DNA of 64,000 nucleotides from Sphingomonadales bacterium EhC05 (GTDB lineage: Bacteria; Pseudomonadota; Alphaproteobacteria; Sphingomonadales; Sphingomonadaceae). Below the pieces are notes generated by a model. The model made no database searches. It worked only from the letters and a program-made list of their open reading frames with translations, and had not been told where the DNA came from. Location: NCBI GenBank assembly GCA_001650955.1, contig LXYP01000026.1:62001-126000 (forward strand), in the 5' to 3' direction. The translations under genes and the position numbers were made by a program. Each line of letters begins with the position of its first letter. Within the stretch, counting starts at the first letter, position 1. Below, piece by piece: positions 19,633-29,125 of this stretch.

Positions 19633-20880
19633 ATGAATGCGCAGGCACCAAAAAGAGGCAAGCATCTGCTCGATGCGCGTAAGCGTTTCGGGACTGGCGG
19701 CGGCTTGTTCGCGCGGCTTACAGCGCCCGGTTTCCATCGGATATTGGACCGGATTGATGCGGGACTCGATCATGGTACATTTGAAGGTCAATTGCCTGAC
19801 GGCACGACCCGCATTCTTGGTGGGCGCGGTGACGGTCCGACAGCCCGGATTACCTTGCACCGCTGGAATGCGCTGCTGCGGCTAGTGAATTCCGGTTCGA
19901 TTGGTTGGTATCGCGCGTGGGAAAAGGGTGAGTGGGAAAGCCCGGATATGGTCGAGACCTTTGACCTGTTTTCCCGCAATCGTGCAGGATTGAAAGATAC
20001 TGGACGGGCCGGCGGGTTGTTCAAACTCATCGCCAAAATCCGCCATGCGCGCAGAAATAATGACAAGCTGCGGGCGCGGCAGAATATTCAATATCATTAT
20101 GATCTCGGCAATGACTTCTATGCCCTGTGGCTCGACGAAACGATGAGCTATTCCAGCGGCTTGTTCCTGGATGATCAGACTGATCTTCAAGGTGCACAGC
20201 AAGCGAAAATTGCGGCGATCGCGAATCGGTTAAACGTGAAGACAGGCGACAATATTTTGGAAATCGGTTGTGGCTGGGGCCATTTGTCGGGAAGCCTGGC
20301 GCGGGATCATGGTCTCGAAGTGACCGCTATTTCCCTCTCGGACGAGCAGACCGCCTGGGCCCGTGATCATGAACCCGAAGTCAAATATCTGATTCAGGAT
20401 TATCGCGATGTCGATGGTCAATATGATGCAATCGCCAGCGTCGAAATGGTGGAAGCGGTTGGGCAGAAATATTGGCCGGATTTTCTGCATTCTATCGCGC
20501 GAAATCTCAAGCCTGGCGGACGAGCGGCGATTCAATATATCAGCATTGCAGACGATATATTCGAAGAATATGCCGCCAGTGCCGATTTTATCCAGACTTA
20601 TATTTTTCCCGGCGGGATGCTCTTGTCAGAGAGCCGGTTCAAGGCTTTGGCCGAAGAACGTGGACTCGAATGGACCGATCAGCATAATTTCGGGATCGAC
20701 TATGCCGAGACGTTGAAACTCTGGCGCAAACGCTTTGATGCCGTGGTAGAAGACGGTAATCTACCAGCCGGATTTGATGAGCATTTTGTCCGGCTGTGGC
20801 GCTATTATCTCACCTATTGCGAAGGCGGTTTTCGCGGAGGCGGCATTGATGTCGGCCAGGTGACATTGATAAAAAATTAG
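19633..20880 (+). CDS. cfa: Cyclopropane-fatty-acyl-phospholipid synthase family methyltransferase
   Basis: A 415-aa SAM-dependent enzyme that adds a methylene bridge across the double bond of membrane phospholipid acyl chains. Seen: NIQYHYDLGNDFYALWLDETMSYSSG (family signature), SAM motif LEIGCGWGHL near residue 210, SVEMVEAVGQKYWPDF, and YIFPGGMLLS. The start is ATG 19633 (MNAQAPKRGK); a TTG-led extension from 19609 is possible but less convincing. The catalytic bicarbonate-site residues E and Y in EMVEAVG and near the C-terminus are present. Sphingomonads often carry several of these. Confidence 0.9.
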   Translation: MNAQAPKRGKHLLDARKRFGTGGGLFARLTAPGFHRILDRIDAGLDHGTFEGQLPDGTTRILGGRGDGPTARITLHRWNALLRLVNSGSIGWYRAWEKGEWESPDMVETFDLFSRNRAGLKDTGRAGGLFKLIAKIRHARRNNDKLRARQNIQYHYDLGNDFYALWLDETMSYSSGLFLDDQTDLQGAQQAKIAAIANRLNVKTGDNILEIGCGWGHLSGSLARDHGLEVTAISLSDEQTAWARDHEPEVKYLIQDYRDVDGQYDAIASVEMVEAVGQKYWPDFLHSIARNLKPGGRAAIQYISIADDIFEEYAASADFIQTYIFPGGMLLSESRFKALAEERGLEWTDQHNFGIDYAETLKLWRKRFDAVVEDGNLPAGFDEHFVRLWRYYLTYCEGGFRGGGIDVGQVTLIKN

Positions 20881-20901
20881 GTTTTTCTGGGAGGAAATGG
20901 A

Positions 20902-22110
20902 ATGTTTACAAAGAAATTGACGATGGCTCTTGCGGGCGCTGGCCTATGTTTGACGCTGGCGGCTTGCGAACAGGCAAAGGAAGTCGCGGCGAGTGCTATG
21001 GGACTGCCGACTGACAAGAATGTGCTGTTCTGGACGGATGACCAGCGAGACAAAGCCTTTCGCGTGATGCACGATGTTGTGCCTTCGAACACGATTGCCG
21101 CCGGCGATAATCCGGTGGCTCTGGCAGTCGGAGAAGCGCTTCCTTCCACATTTCAGGTCGCCGGTGCGCCGCTTTCAATTGACGAATATATGGACCAACA
21201 GCGGCTCGCCGGACTGGTGATATTGCAGGATGGAAAAATTCGGATGGAGGAATATCGCCGGGATTTCTCCCAGGACGAGCGCTGGACCTCTTTCTCGGTC
21301 GCCAAATCTCTGGTCTCGACGATGGTCGGGGCAGCGATCAAGGATGGTTTGATCAAATCAATCGACGATCCTTTGACCGACTATATTCCGGAACTTGAAG
21401 GCAGTGGCTATGACGGGGTGACGGTCAAGCAGCTGCTGACGATGACCTCCGGCGTCAGGTGGAACGAAGATTATGCCGATCCCAAATCCGATGTGGCGTT
21501 GTTTAACGGCACTTTGCCGGTCGATGGGATGGATCCGATCATCGTCTATATGAAAACGCTGGAGAGCGAGGCAGAACCCGGGACGCGCTGGCAATATAAT
21601 ACCGGTGAGACAAATTTGATTGGGGTGCTCGTGGCCAAGGCAACCGGCAAGACCATTTCCGAATATCTCTCGGAAAAAGTCTGGCAACCTTATGGCATGT
21701 CACAGGATGCAGAATGGCTGCTCAACGAGGGCGGTAAAGAAATTGGTGGCTGCTGTATTTCGGCGACGGTCCGGGATTATGCGCTGTTTGGACAATTTGC
21801 GATGAATGGCGGCAAGATTGGCGAGACGTCGGTCGTGCCCGAGGGCTGGTTTGAAAAAGCCGGCACCAAGCAGGCGGATATCGGCGTGCCAGGACGCGGC
21901 TATGGCTATCAATGGTGGACATTTGATGATGGCAGCTTTGCCGGTCAGGGCATTTTCGGACAGGGTATTTTCATTGACCCGGCCCGCAAGCTGGTGATCG
22001 CCAGCAATGGCAATTGGCCAAGCGCAACGCCCGATGAACAGGGCAGCCAGCGGATCGCATTTTTCGAAGCGGTGAAAGCCTATGTCGGGGCCGAGCCGCC
22101 GACTAGTTGA
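20902..22110 (+). CDS. Serine hydrolase lipoprotein (beta-lactamase class C-like)
   Basis: A 402-aa lipoprotein: signal peptide with lipobox LAAC (Cys22), then a serine beta-lactamase/esterase fold with S132-V-A-K135 (SxxK), Y232-N-T (second motif) and a C-terminal QGIFGQGIFIDP strand in place of KTG. Such proteins hydrolyse esters or D-amino-acid peptides in the periplasm; true beta-lactamase activity is not indicated. GGGAGG lies 12 bases before the ATG. It follows cfa by 21 bp, so they may be co-transcribed, and overlaps the convergent SDR gene by 8 bp. Confidence 0.88.
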   Translation: MFTKKLTMALAGAGLCLTLAACEQAKEVAASAMGLPTDKNVLFWTDDQRDKAFRVMHDVVPSNTIAAGDNPVALAVGEALPSTFQVAGAPLSIDEYMDQQRLAGLVILQDGKIRMEEYRRDFSQDERWTSFSVAKSLVSTMVGAAIKDGLIKSIDDPLTDYIPELEGSGYDGVTVKQLLTMTSGVRWNEDYADPKSDVALFNGTLPVDGMDPIIVYMKTLESEAEPGTRWQYNTGETNLIGVLVAKATGKTISEYLSEKVWQPYGMSQDAEWLLNEGGKEIGGCCISATVRDYALFGQFAMNGGKIGETSVVPEGWFEKAGTKQADIGVPGRGYGYQWWTFDDGSFAGQGIFGQGIFIDPARKLVIASNGNWPSATPDEQGSQRIAFFEAVKAYVGAEPPTS

Positions 22111-22804
22111 TCTGGAAAAACTCGCCGGTTTCAAAATCGCTGGCGAGAATTTCCAACAGTCTATCGGCGACGGATTCAGGAGGCTTGACGCTGGCTGGAT
22201 CTTCGCCTGGATAGGCGTGGGCACGCATCTTGGTCCGGGTACGGCCGGGATCAATGATCGCGGTGCGCAATTTCCCGAGATTGCGCATTTCTTCGCCATA
22301 GCTCAGCACCAATGTTTCGAGCGCCGCTTTTGATGCGCCATAAGCGCCCCAGAAAGCGCGGGGCTTGCGGCCGACGCTGCTGCTGATTGCGAGCAGGCGG
22401 GCATTGTCGCTTTTGCGCAGCATCGGATCAAAGCCCGCGATAAGCGCCAGTTGCGCGATCAGGTTGAGTGTCAGGACCTGGTTGAATTCCTTGCCGTCAA
22501 TGGCGGTCACCGGCCCTAGTGATCCGAGCATCGCGGCGTTGAGGATCAATATATCGAGCGACTTCCAACGCTCGCCAATCGCTGCAGCCAATCGGCCGAT
22601 ACTGTCGCCATCCGTCAGATCGAGCGGAGCGATGGTGGCGCTGCCACCGGCGGCATGAATGGTTTCTTCCACCGCTTCCAAATCCTTGGCGGTTCGCGCT
22701 GTGATGACGACATGGGCGCCTTCTTTGGCCAAGGCGATCGCGGTCGCTGCGCCAATGCCCCCGCTTGCGCCTGTCACCAGCGCCACTTGGCCTTCAAATT
22801 TCAC
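22103..22804 (-). CDS. SDR family oxidoreductase co-transcribed with purF
   Basis: A 233-aa classical SDR: GASGGIG at 12-18 with the catalytic Ser near 141-143, Tyr155 and Lys159 (GAYGASK). An Arg after the second beta strand (TARTAKDL) suggests NADP preference. It starts with GTG one base after the purF TGA, so its translation probably depends on purF. The physiological substrate is not visible from sequence. Its 3' end overlaps the convergent serine hydrolase by 8 bp. Confidence 0.85.
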   Translation of the reverse strand: MKFEGQVALVTGASGGIGAATAIALAKEGAHVVITARTAKDLEAVEETIHAAGGSATIAPLDLTDGDSIGRLAAAIGERWKSLDILILNAAMLGSLGPVTAIDGKEFNQVLTLNLIAQLALIAGFDPMLRKSDNARLLAISSSVGRKPRAFWGAYGASKAALETLVLSYGEEMRNLGKLRTAIIDPGRTRTKMRAHAYPGEDPASVKPPESVADRLLEILASDFETGEFFQIN

Positions 22805-22805
22805 G

Positions 22806-24329
22806 TCAATTCACCGATTGTTTTAGTCGCGGCATATCGCCGGAAGGATTGTCGTCATTGCCGCCCGATCTGTTTTCCACAGTCTCGTTGAGCATGGTCA
22901 GCTGATCCGGCTGGTCTTCGCCATCGCGGTCGGTCAGAGCGGTTGGATAGGCACCGGTGAAACAGGCATCGCAATATTGTGGCTGGATATCGTGGCGGGT
23001 ATCCTCGCCAGCGGCACGATAAAGGCCTTCGATCGAAATGAAGGCAAGGCTGTCAGCTTGAATAAATTCGCGCATTTCTTCGATCGATTTGAGCGCTGCG
23101 AGCAATTTTTCGCGCGTGGGCGTGTTCACGCCATAGAAGCAACTGTGCATGGTTGGCGGACTTGCAATGCGCATATGAACTTCTGCGGCACCGGCTTCGC
23201 GCATCATCTGGACGATTTTCAGGCTGGTCGTGCCGCGGACAATCGAGTCATCGACGAGTACGATCTTCTTGCCATTGACCAGCGGCCTATTGGCATTATG
23301 TTTCAGCTTCACCCCGAGATGACGGACACCGTCACCAGGTTGAATGAACGTCCGGCCGACATAGTGAGAACGGATGATTCCGAGTTCAAACGGGATGCCG
23401 GATTTTTCTGCGAAACCCAAAGCTGCTGGTGTGCCACTGTCCGGAACCGGAATGACATAGTCGGCCTCGACCGGGCTTTCCATCGCGAGCTGCGCCCCGA
23501 TTTCCTTGCGGACGCTGTAGACGGAATTGCCATCGACGATCGAGTCGGGTCGCGAGAAATAGACATGTTCGAATATACAGGGGCGAGGATGAGCATCTTT
23601 AAATGGACGATGCGAGCGCAATTCCCCGTCGATGATGACGATCAGCTCGCCAGGTTCGACGCTGCGGACATATTCCGCGTCGACCAGATCAAGCGCAACG
23701 GTTTCGGATGCGAATACATAGGCATCGCCGATCCGGCCCATCACCAGCGGACGAATGCCCAGCGGGTCGCGGCAGGCGATCATGCCTTCTGCGGTCATGC
23801 AGATGAGTGAATAAGCGCCTTCGACACGTTTCAGCGCATCAATGAATTTGTCGAGCAATGTCCGATATTTGGACGTCGCAACCAGATGAATGATGACTTC
23901 GGTGTCGCTGGTGGACTGAAAAATCGAGCCGTTGCGGACGAGTTCTTCGCGGAGCGACAGCGCGTTGGAAATATTGCCATTATGGGCGATCGCAAAACCA
24001 CCGGAGGCAAGATCGGCCTCGAGCGGCTGGATATTGCGCAATGTCCCTGCGCCCGTGGTCGAATAGCGGACATGGCCACAGGCCGAATCGCCCTGCAACA
24101 GACCGATGACATCTTCGCTATCAAAATTTCCCGCGACCGGGCCGAGCGCACGATGGCTGTATAGTTCGCGGCCGTTACGACAGGTGATGCCGGCAGCTTC
24201 CTGGCCACGGTGCTGCAGCGCATGCAGTCCCAGCGCGACCAAGGCGGCTGCGTCTTCAATGCCGGCGACTCCGAAAACCCCGCATTCTTCTCTAAGCTTG
24301 TCGTCTTCAAACGGGTGGGTTGTAAGCAT
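22806..24329 (-). CDS. purF: Amidophosphoribosyltransferase
   Basis: First committed enzyme of purine synthesis, converting PRPP and glutamine to phosphoribosylamine. The 507-aa protein has an N-terminal Ntn-glutaminase with Cys16 after a short propeptide (REE/CGVFGVAG), HALQHRGQEAAGI, and the phosphoribosyltransferase domain with the PRPP loop VLVDDSIVRGTTSLKIV. The [4Fe-4S]-type cysteines of the Bacillus-like class may be present in the C-terminal part (PQYCDACFTGAYP). It heads a two-gene transcript with the SDR. Confidence 0.96.
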   Translation of the reverse strand: MLTTHPFEDDKLREECGVFGVAGIEDAAALVALGLHALQHRGQEAAGITCRNGRELYSHRALGPVAGNFDSEDVIGLLQGDSACGHVRYSTTGAGTLRNIQPLEADLASGGFAIAHNGNISNALSLREELVRNGSIFQSTSDTEVIIHLVATSKYRTLLDKFIDALKRVEGAYSLICMTAEGMIACRDPLGIRPLVMGRIGDAYVFASETVALDLVDAEYVRSVEPGELIVIIDGELRSHRPFKDAHPRPCIFEHVYFSRPDSIVDGNSVYSVRKEIGAQLAMESPVEADYVIPVPDSGTPAALGFAEKSGIPFELGIIRSHYVGRTFIQPGDGVRHLGVKLKHNANRPLVNGKKIVLVDDSIVRGTTSLKIVQMMREAGAAEVHMRIASPPTMHSCFYGVNTPTREKLLAALKSIEEMREFIQADSLAFISIEGLYRAAGEDTRHDIQPQYCDACFTGAYPTALTDRDGEDQPDQLTMLNETVENRSGGNDDNPSGDMPRLKQSVN

Positions 24330-24502
24330 ATCTCACCTTGTTTGTGCCATCCAGCGGGGGAGGCATGTCATATAGGTTTGATTGACTGCTTTGTCTGCCC
24401 CCAATGTCACAAATTCATCATAATCCGGCCAAGCCGCACAGGCGCTCGAAAAATCCGAGCTTTTGCGTTGCGCGGGACCATTGCTGCGCCTAATTCAGAC
24501 AG

Positions 24503-24877
24503 ATGACCGACCCATTAAACCATGACCGCGAGACCGGCACGACGCTGCAACCCAAATATGATTCGAACGGATTGATGACGGCGGTCGTCACCGACGAATC
24601 GTCGGGTGATCTTTTGATGGTCGCATATATGAACGAAGCGGCACTGGATTTGACGATCAAGACCCAGGTCGCCCATTTCTTTTCGCGCAGTCGCCAGTCG
24701 CTTTGGAAAAAGGGCGAGACATCGGGCCATATACTGGAAATCAGCGAAATGCGGATTGATTGTGACCAGGACGCGATCTGGATCAAGGCCAAGCCGGCCG
24801 GGCCGACATGCCATACGGGTCAGACCAGCTGCTTCTATCGGCGGATTGCCGACGGCGGGCTGGAGCCGGTAGAATGA
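24503..24877 (+). CDS. hisI: Phosphoribosyl-AMP cyclohydrolase
   Basis: Third step of histidine synthesis, opening the purine ring of PR-AMP. The 124-aa single-domain enzyme has the family pattern [33 protein letters not shown] and the zinc-binding DCDQDA and PTCHTG/SCF cysteines. As in other alphaproteobacteria it is not fused to HisE. The 3' end overlaps the next gene by ATGA. It is divergent from purF across 173 bp, which contains a short GCTCG...CGAGC hairpin but no recognised riboswitch. Confidence 0.95.
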   Translation: MTDPLNHDRETGTTLQPKYDSNGLMTAVVTDESSGDLLMVAYMNEAALDLTIKTQVAHFFSRSRQSLWKKGETSGHILEISEMRIDCDQDAIWIKAKPAGPTCHTGQTSCFYRRIADGGLEPVE

Positions 24878-25398
24878 AGCTCTCGGCCGCCGTGCCGTTG
24901 ATGCTGCTGCTGGCAGGATGTGAACAAGCCCAGATTGAAGCGGAACCTTCCGGCGAACAGCTCTCCTCGCTCGAGCAGGCGGCGATCGAGGCCGGTGTCA
25001 TTCCTGATGTCAGAACGGTCACTTTGTCAGGCGCATTTGAACGCCAGAGTGATCTGGGAACCGACCGTTTCTGCGCGGTTGGCAATGATGAGCGCGGCTA
25101 TCAGGTTGGGATGATTGCGGTCTTTGGGCCCGCGAGCAAATGCGAAGGGCTGGGTAGCGCAGAGAGAGATGGCGAGAATGTCCAGATCACTCTCACCAGT
25201 AAGAAGCAATGCAGCTTCACCGCCAGCTTTGACGGCGTAGAACTCAAATTTCCGGGAGGACTGGAAGAAGGCTGCAGCAGCTATTGCAGCCCGCGGGCCG
25301 GGTTCGATGGTGTCAGCTTCTATATCGTCGGGGAAGGGGATGCGCTGGCGCGCTCCACACGCGGTCGCGATATCGAAGAACTATGTCCTGGCGGATAG
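24874..25398 (+). CDS. Cysteine-containing lipoprotein of unknown function
   Basis: A 174-aa protein with a lipoprotein signal (lipobox LLAGC, Cys16). The mature part has several Cys ([34 protein letters not shown]), suggesting disulfides in the periplasm, and beta-rich sequence. I do not recognise a family. The ATG overlaps the hisI TGA by four bases and reads straight into the signal peptide; a frame extending upstream into hisI is a shadow. It ends just before the MerR promoter region. Confidence 0.75.
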   Translation: MKLSAAVPLMLLLAGCEQAQIEAEPSGEQLSSLEQAAIEAGVIPDVRTVTLSGAFERQSDLGTDRFCAVGNDERGYQVGMIAVFGPASKCEGLGSAERDGENVQITLTSKKQCSFTASFDGVELKFPGGLEEGCSSYCSPRAGFDGVSFYIVGEGDALARSTRGRDIEELCPGG

Positions 25399-25407
25399 CA
25401 TTGACGT

Positions 25408-25421
25408 TTACGTTAGCGTAA
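25408..25421. promoter_or_regulatory. Inverted-repeat operator for the MerR-family regulator
   Basis: TTACG-TTAG-CGTAA is a perfect 5-bp inverted repeat with a 4-bp spacer. It sits between a -35-like TTGACG (25401-25406) and a -10-like TAAGAG (about 25425), the position MerR-type regulators use, just 14 bp before the ATG of the MerR gene. The pattern resembles the TTTACGT/ACGTAAA-type operator known for LiuR-like MerR regulators of acyl-CoA degradation. Confidence 0.55.
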
Positions 25422-25435
25422 GCTAAGAGTCGGGC

Positions 25436-25873
25436 ATGTCGCAATCGCCCAGTCATGCCGAGATTGATACGCCGGACCTCCAGAACCGGGAAACTTTTAC
25501 GATTTCCGATCTATCCGAGGAATTTGGCGTCACTGCCCGCGCGCTGCGCTTTTACGAAGACGAAGGACTGATTGCACCGCATCGCAAAGGTCTGTCGCGC
25601 ATTTATACCAAACGGGACCGCGCGCGATTGGCCTGGATCATGCGCGCAAAAAATGTCGGATTCAGCCTCGTCGAAATCCGCGAGATGATCGACTTATATG
25701 ACTTGGGCGACGGTCGTGCGACACAAATGCAGGTGACGCTCGAACGCTGCCAGGACAAGGTAGATACGCTGAAGAAACAGCGCGCCGACATCGATAGTTC
25801 GATCAAGGAACTAACCGGTTTTATAAAGATTGTGCAGGACGCGATGGCGGAAGGCAAAGCACAACAAAAATAG
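25436..25873 (+). CDS. MerR family transcriptional regulator (LiuR-like)
   Basis: A 145-aa regulator. The winged helix-turn-helix spans about 20-90 (FTISDLSEEFGVTARALRFY, then GLIAPHRKGLSRIYTKRDRARL and a helix with NVGFSLVEIREM), followed by a long dimerisation helix with the Leu/Lys-rich CQDKVDTLKKQRADIDSSI. No metal-binding cysteine loop is evident, so it is of the LiuR/acyl-CoA-sensing type rather than metal-sensing. It precedes the acyl-CoA dehydrogenase gene by 56 bp, and the operator at 25408-25421 suggests autoregulation. Confidence 0.88.
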   Translation: MSQSPSHAEIDTPDLQNRETFTISDLSEEFGVTARALRFYEDEGLIAPHRKGLSRIYTKRDRARLAWIMRAKNVGFSLVEIREMIDLYDLGDGRATQMQVTLERCQDKVDTLKKQRADIDSSIKELTGFIKIVQDAMAEGKAQQK

Positions 25874-25929
25874 AGGATCATCTCCGGTATCTTCCGGCCC
25901 CCCCCTTATTTGATTAGAAAGAAACTATC

Positions 25930-27732
25930 ATGCCCAGCTACACCGCACCAATCGGCGAAGTCCGGTTCATCCTCAACGAAGTTCTTCATTTGGGAAATTA
26001 TTCCAACGTCGCCGGATTTGAAAATGCGACACCGGAAATGGTCGACGCGATCCTCACCGAAGCCGGAAAATTTGCGGCGGAAGTCCTGCACCCGCTCAAT
26101 CAATCCGGTGATGAAGAGGGCTGTACGCGCCATGAAGATGGTTCCGTAACCACGCCTCAGGGTTTCAAGCAAGCCTATCAGCAACTGACCGATGGCGGCT
26201 GGACAACCTTGTCCGCTCCTGAAGAATTTGGCGGCCAGGGACTGCCCCGCGTTGTCGGCAATGCGGTCATGGAGTTCATGGTGTCTGCCAATCAGGCACT
26301 GGAAATGTACACTGGCCTGACTCAAGGCGCGATTGCGTCGATCCTGACAGAAGGCAGCGAAGAGCAAAAGCAGACCTATGCGACCCAAATGATTTCCGGC
26401 AAATGGACCGGCACGATGAATTTGACCGAGGCGCATTGTGGCACTGATCTCGGCCTGATCCGCACCAAGGCGGTTCCGCAACCAGGCGGAAGCTATGCGA
26501 TTACCGGGCAGAAGATTTTCATTTCGGCCGGTGAACATGATTTGTCAGAAAATATCGTTCACCTCGTGCTGGCGAAAACACCCGATGCTCCGGACAGTTC
26601 CAAAGGCATTTCCCTGTTCATCGTACCCAAATTCCTGGTCAATGAAGATGGCTCATTGGGGGAACGTAACGGCGTATCCTGTGGCTCTATCGAGGAAAAA
26701 ATGGGTATCCATGGCAACGCGACCTGCGTGATGAACTATGATGGCGCGACCGGCTATCTGGTCGGAGAGGAGAATAAGGGCCTGCGGGCGATGTTCATCA
26801 TGATGAATGCCGCACGGCTCGGTGTCGGCCTGCAAGGTCTGGCCCAGGGCGAGATAGCTTATCAAAATGCTGTGATTTACGCCGCAGACCGGCGTCAGGG
26901 CAGGGCATTGACGGGCGCGCAGGATCCAGAGGAAAAGGCAGACACTCTATTTGTCCATCCCGATGTCCGGCGGATGCTGATGGACGGCAAAGCTTTTACT
27001 GAATCGATGCGAGCCTTGGTTCTTTGGGGTGCCTTGCAGGTCGATCTTGCAGATAAAGCCGAATCGGAAGAAGATCGCCAAATGGCCAATGATCTGGTGA
27101 GCCTGCTGACTCCGGTGATCAAGGGTTACGGTACTGCAAAAGGCTATGATATCTGCACAGAATCGCAGCAGGTCTACGGCGGTCACGGCTATATAACCGA
27201 ATGGGGCATGGAACAATTTGTGCGCGATGCGCGTATCGCGATGATTTATGAAGGCACGAACGGTATCCAGGCGATGGACCTCGTCGGCCGGAAGCTCGGC
27301 CAGAATGGCGGACGCGCCGTACAGGCGTTGTTCGGCGTGATCGCAGCTGAAATTGCGGAAGCCAAAGGCAATGAAAAGCTGGCCGGATTTGCCGAAGCAC
27401 TCGAAAAAGCCAATGGCGAACTCCAGCAAGCAACAATGTGGTTCATGCAACATGGCATGACCAATCCGAATAATGCGGGAGCGGGTGCCTATCATTACAT
27501 GCATATCATGGGAATCGTCTCTCTTGGTCTGATGTGGCTGCGGATGAGCAAGGCGGCTCAAGCGGCCCTTGAGGCAGGGAGCGACAATGTTAAATATTAC
27601 GAAGCCAAGCTGGTGACCGCGCAATATTTTGCCGAACGCTTCCTGCCCGATGCAGGATCGCTGCGTCGCAAGATCGAAGGTGGCAGCGAAGCGATCATGG
27701 CGCTGGACCCTGAAATGTTCGCCGTCGCCTAG
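25930..27732 (+). CDS. Acyl-CoA dehydrogenase (long, C-terminal-domain type)
   Basis: A 600-aa flavoprotein catalysing alpha,beta-dehydrogenation of acyl-CoA in fatty- or branched-acid degradation. Seen: N-terminal helical domain with [11 protein letters not shown]-binding [32 protein letters not shown]-like segment, the motif [21 protein letters not shown], and catalytic Glu in [13 protein letters not shown] near residue 440. The extra C-terminal domain (from about 480) is that of the DmdC/AcdA-like class. The start has an AAAGAAA upstream. Its stop overlaps the convergent hydroxylase by 4 bp (CTAG). Confidence 0.93.
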   Translation: MPSYTAPIGEVRFILNEVLHLGNYSNVAGFENATPEMVDAILTEAGKFAAEVLHPLNQSGDEEGCTRHEDGSVTTPQGFKQAYQQLTDGGWTTLSAPEEFGGQGLPRVVGNAVMEFMVSANQALEMYTGLTQGAIASILTEGSEEQKQTYATQMISGKWTGTMNLTEAHCGTDLGLIRTKAVPQPGGSYAITGQKIFISAGEHDLSENIVHLVLAKTPDAPDSSKGISLFIVPKFLVNEDGSLGERNGVSCGSIEEKMGIHGNATCVMNYDGATGYLVGEENKGLRAMFIMMNAARLGVGLQGLAQGEIAYQNAVIYAADRRQGRALTGAQDPEEKADTLFVHPDVRRMLMDGKAFTESMRALVLWGALQVDLADKAESEEDRQMANDLVSLLTPVIKGYGTAKGYDICTESQQVYGGHGYITEWGMEQFVRDARIAMIYEGTNGIQAMDLVGRKLGQNGGRAVQALFGVIAAEIAEAKGNEKLAGFAEALEKANGELQQATMWFMQHGMTNPNNAGAGAYHYMHIMGIVSLGLMWLRMSKAAQAALEAGSDNVKYYEAKLVTAQYFAERFLPDAGSLRRKIEGGSEAIMALDPEMFAVA

Positions 27733-28523
27733 GCGGCTTCGTTCCGTTCGGCTTTTTTGAAAGCCTCTTCCCATCTATCCAGATTTCGCCGGGCATCCTG
27801 CACAAAGGGTGACCGGCGAATACCCCAGAGCATCAGATCATTGGCCATCCGGCCAAGCAGGCGCATCGGTCTTTTGGTTTGAATGAGCAGGATGACCCGT
27901 CGGTCTTCAGTATCATTGTGAACTTCATGAACATAACTGTCGTCAAAAAACAGCCATTGACCGGCTTGCCAGTGGACTGCGGTATCTTCGACGAGCATCG
28001 TGCACTTTTGATGCTCTGCCGGCACGATCAGGCCAAGGTGACTTGTCACCAGTCCGCGGCTGACGCCGCGATGGCGCGGGATGACTGCACCGGGCTCCAA
28101 TATGGAAAAAAAGGCCGAATTGAGGTCTGGAATTTCGCGGACGAGTTCTGCCGTGCGCGGCGCCCGGGCGCAATTTTCCGGCAGCTCATATCCATATCCG
28201 ATCAAAAAGAACGATCGCCAGTTCCCATCGCCGGCGATCCGGGCGTGATCCGGAGAAATATCCTTCAACGGCGGCACTGCTTCGCGGTGACGGATGATCG
28301 AACGAGCTTCTGCAGCAATGATTTCCCAATTCTCGATCAACTTCGTCGACCACGGGAAAAATTCGGAACTGATCAGGGGCTGGGTTGGGATCATAGATTG
28401 GGATGTAGAGATTTTGTTCATCGCTCCGCGAAGGCGTTTGCCCACCCGGATGATCAATGGACGTGAGTTTTGACGGCTCGAATTCACCGACAAATTGTCA
28501 TATGTGGATGAGTTTTTTTCCAT
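27729..28523 (-). CDS. Aspartyl/asparaginyl beta-hydroxylase family dioxygenase
   Basis: A 264-aa Fe(II)/2-oxoglutarate enzyme. After an unrelated N-terminal 50 residues it has the AspH/LpxO cupin core: [21 protein letters not shown] with His151, then [13 protein letters not shown] with His199, and Arg209 in RRVILLIQ for 2-oxoglutarate binding. Family members hydroxylate Asp/Asn residues or the lipid A acyl chain (LpxO), so either is possible. The 2-His ligand set lacks an obvious acidic third ligand, as in the family. It is divergent, across 271 bp, from the Asp-rich secreted peptide at 28795. Confidence 0.85.
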   Translation of the reverse strand: MEKNSSTYDNLSVNSSRQNSRPLIIRVGKRLRGAMNKISTSQSMIPTQPLISSEFFPWSTKLIENWEIIAAEARSIIRHREAVPPLKDISPDHARIAGDGNWRSFFLIGYGYELPENCARAPRTAELVREIPDLNSAFFSILEPGAVIPRHRGVSRGLVTSHLGLIVPAEHQKCTMLVEDTAVHWQAGQWLFFDDSYVHEVHNDTEDRRVILLIQTKRPMRLLGRMANDLMLWGIRRSPFVQDARRNLDRWEEAFKKAERNEAA

Positions 28524-28794
28524 GGTACGGAACCTCGCAATGTGAAAGCCTCGACCCTGTTGAACAGTTTTTTGCTCAAGAATGTGTCGAGATTTCGACA
28601 GACGTTTGCCGATATTCTGTCAATTTCACTGATCGACCGGAGCTGCGACCAGCCGTGCGGCGGCTTGGACGAATGGCAAAAAATGCCGCTTTACCGCCAT
28701 TTCAGAGCGAATCATCGAACGGCGGTGGAACCTTTGCTTCTAAAAGCGCACAAAGATCGAGACAGGGGAATGAGACGCATAAGGAGTATATGCA

Positions 28795-29064
28795 ATGCAT
28801 TCCAAAAACGCCCCCAAACGCCTTCTGAGGATCACGCCCTATCTTGTAACGGTGGGATTGGGTCTGTCGGTCGCCGCCCATGCTGCGGAGCAGGAACCGG
28901 AAGACATGCAGTCTGAAATTCCGGCTCCAACCATTGACACCAATGGCGATGGTATCATGGATGCCTGGGATCGTTCAGGAAATGGGCAGCCGGACGCCTG
29001 GGATACTGATGGCGACGGTCGACCTGATCTGCTTGATGATGATGGTGACGGCAAGCCAGACTAA
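28795..29064 (+). CDS. Tiny secreted Asp/Asn-rich calcium-binding-like repeat protein
   Basis: An 89-aa protein with a signal peptide (about 1-31, ending AHAA) and a mature part of about 58 residues containing four DxNGDGxxD-type loops: DTNGDGIMD, DRSGNGQPD, DTDGDGRPD and DDDGDGKPD. These resemble thrombospondin type 3 / EF-loop calcium ligands, repeated with 9-12 residue spacing. AAGGAG lies 8 bases before the ATG. No enzyme domain is present. Positioned head-to-head with an Asp/Asn hydroxylase; a link is inferred only. The 271-bp gap upstream contains no gene I can support. Confidence 0.8.
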   Translation: MHSKNAPKRLLRITPYLVTVGLGLSVAAHAAEQEPEDMQSEIPAPTIDTNGDGIMDAWDRSGNGQPDAWDTDGDGRPDLLDDDGDGKPD

Positions 29065-29088
29065 GTTTCGGATTCAAGTCAGAATGAA

Positions 29089-29123
29089 GAAAGCGCCGGT
29101 TTGGTAATCAAGTCGGCGCTTTC
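29089..29123. terminator. Bidirectional terminator hairpin
   Basis: GAAAGCGCCG (29089-29098) pairs perfectly with CGGCGCTTTC (29114-29123) around a 15-base loop. It lies 25 bp after the Asp-rich peptide gene and touches the stop of the convergent hydrolase gene, so it likely serves both. A T-rich tail (TTCCTTCATT) follows on the plus strand. Confidence 0.7.
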
Positions 29124-29125
29124 CT

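Noticed and set aside
22977-23810. 277-aa plus-strand frame opposite purF
   Set aside because: Antisense shadow of purF; composition follows the complementary codons.
24330-24502. Riboswitch or purine regulator site between purF and hisI
   Set aside because: No conserved aptamer or palindromic operator could be seen by eye, only one short hairpin.
28542-28916. 124-aa plus-strand frame ahead of the Asp-rich peptide
   Set aside because: It overlaps the peptide gene in another frame and is rich in Arg/Ser with no ribosome-binding site; the peptide gene has the better start and signal sequence.
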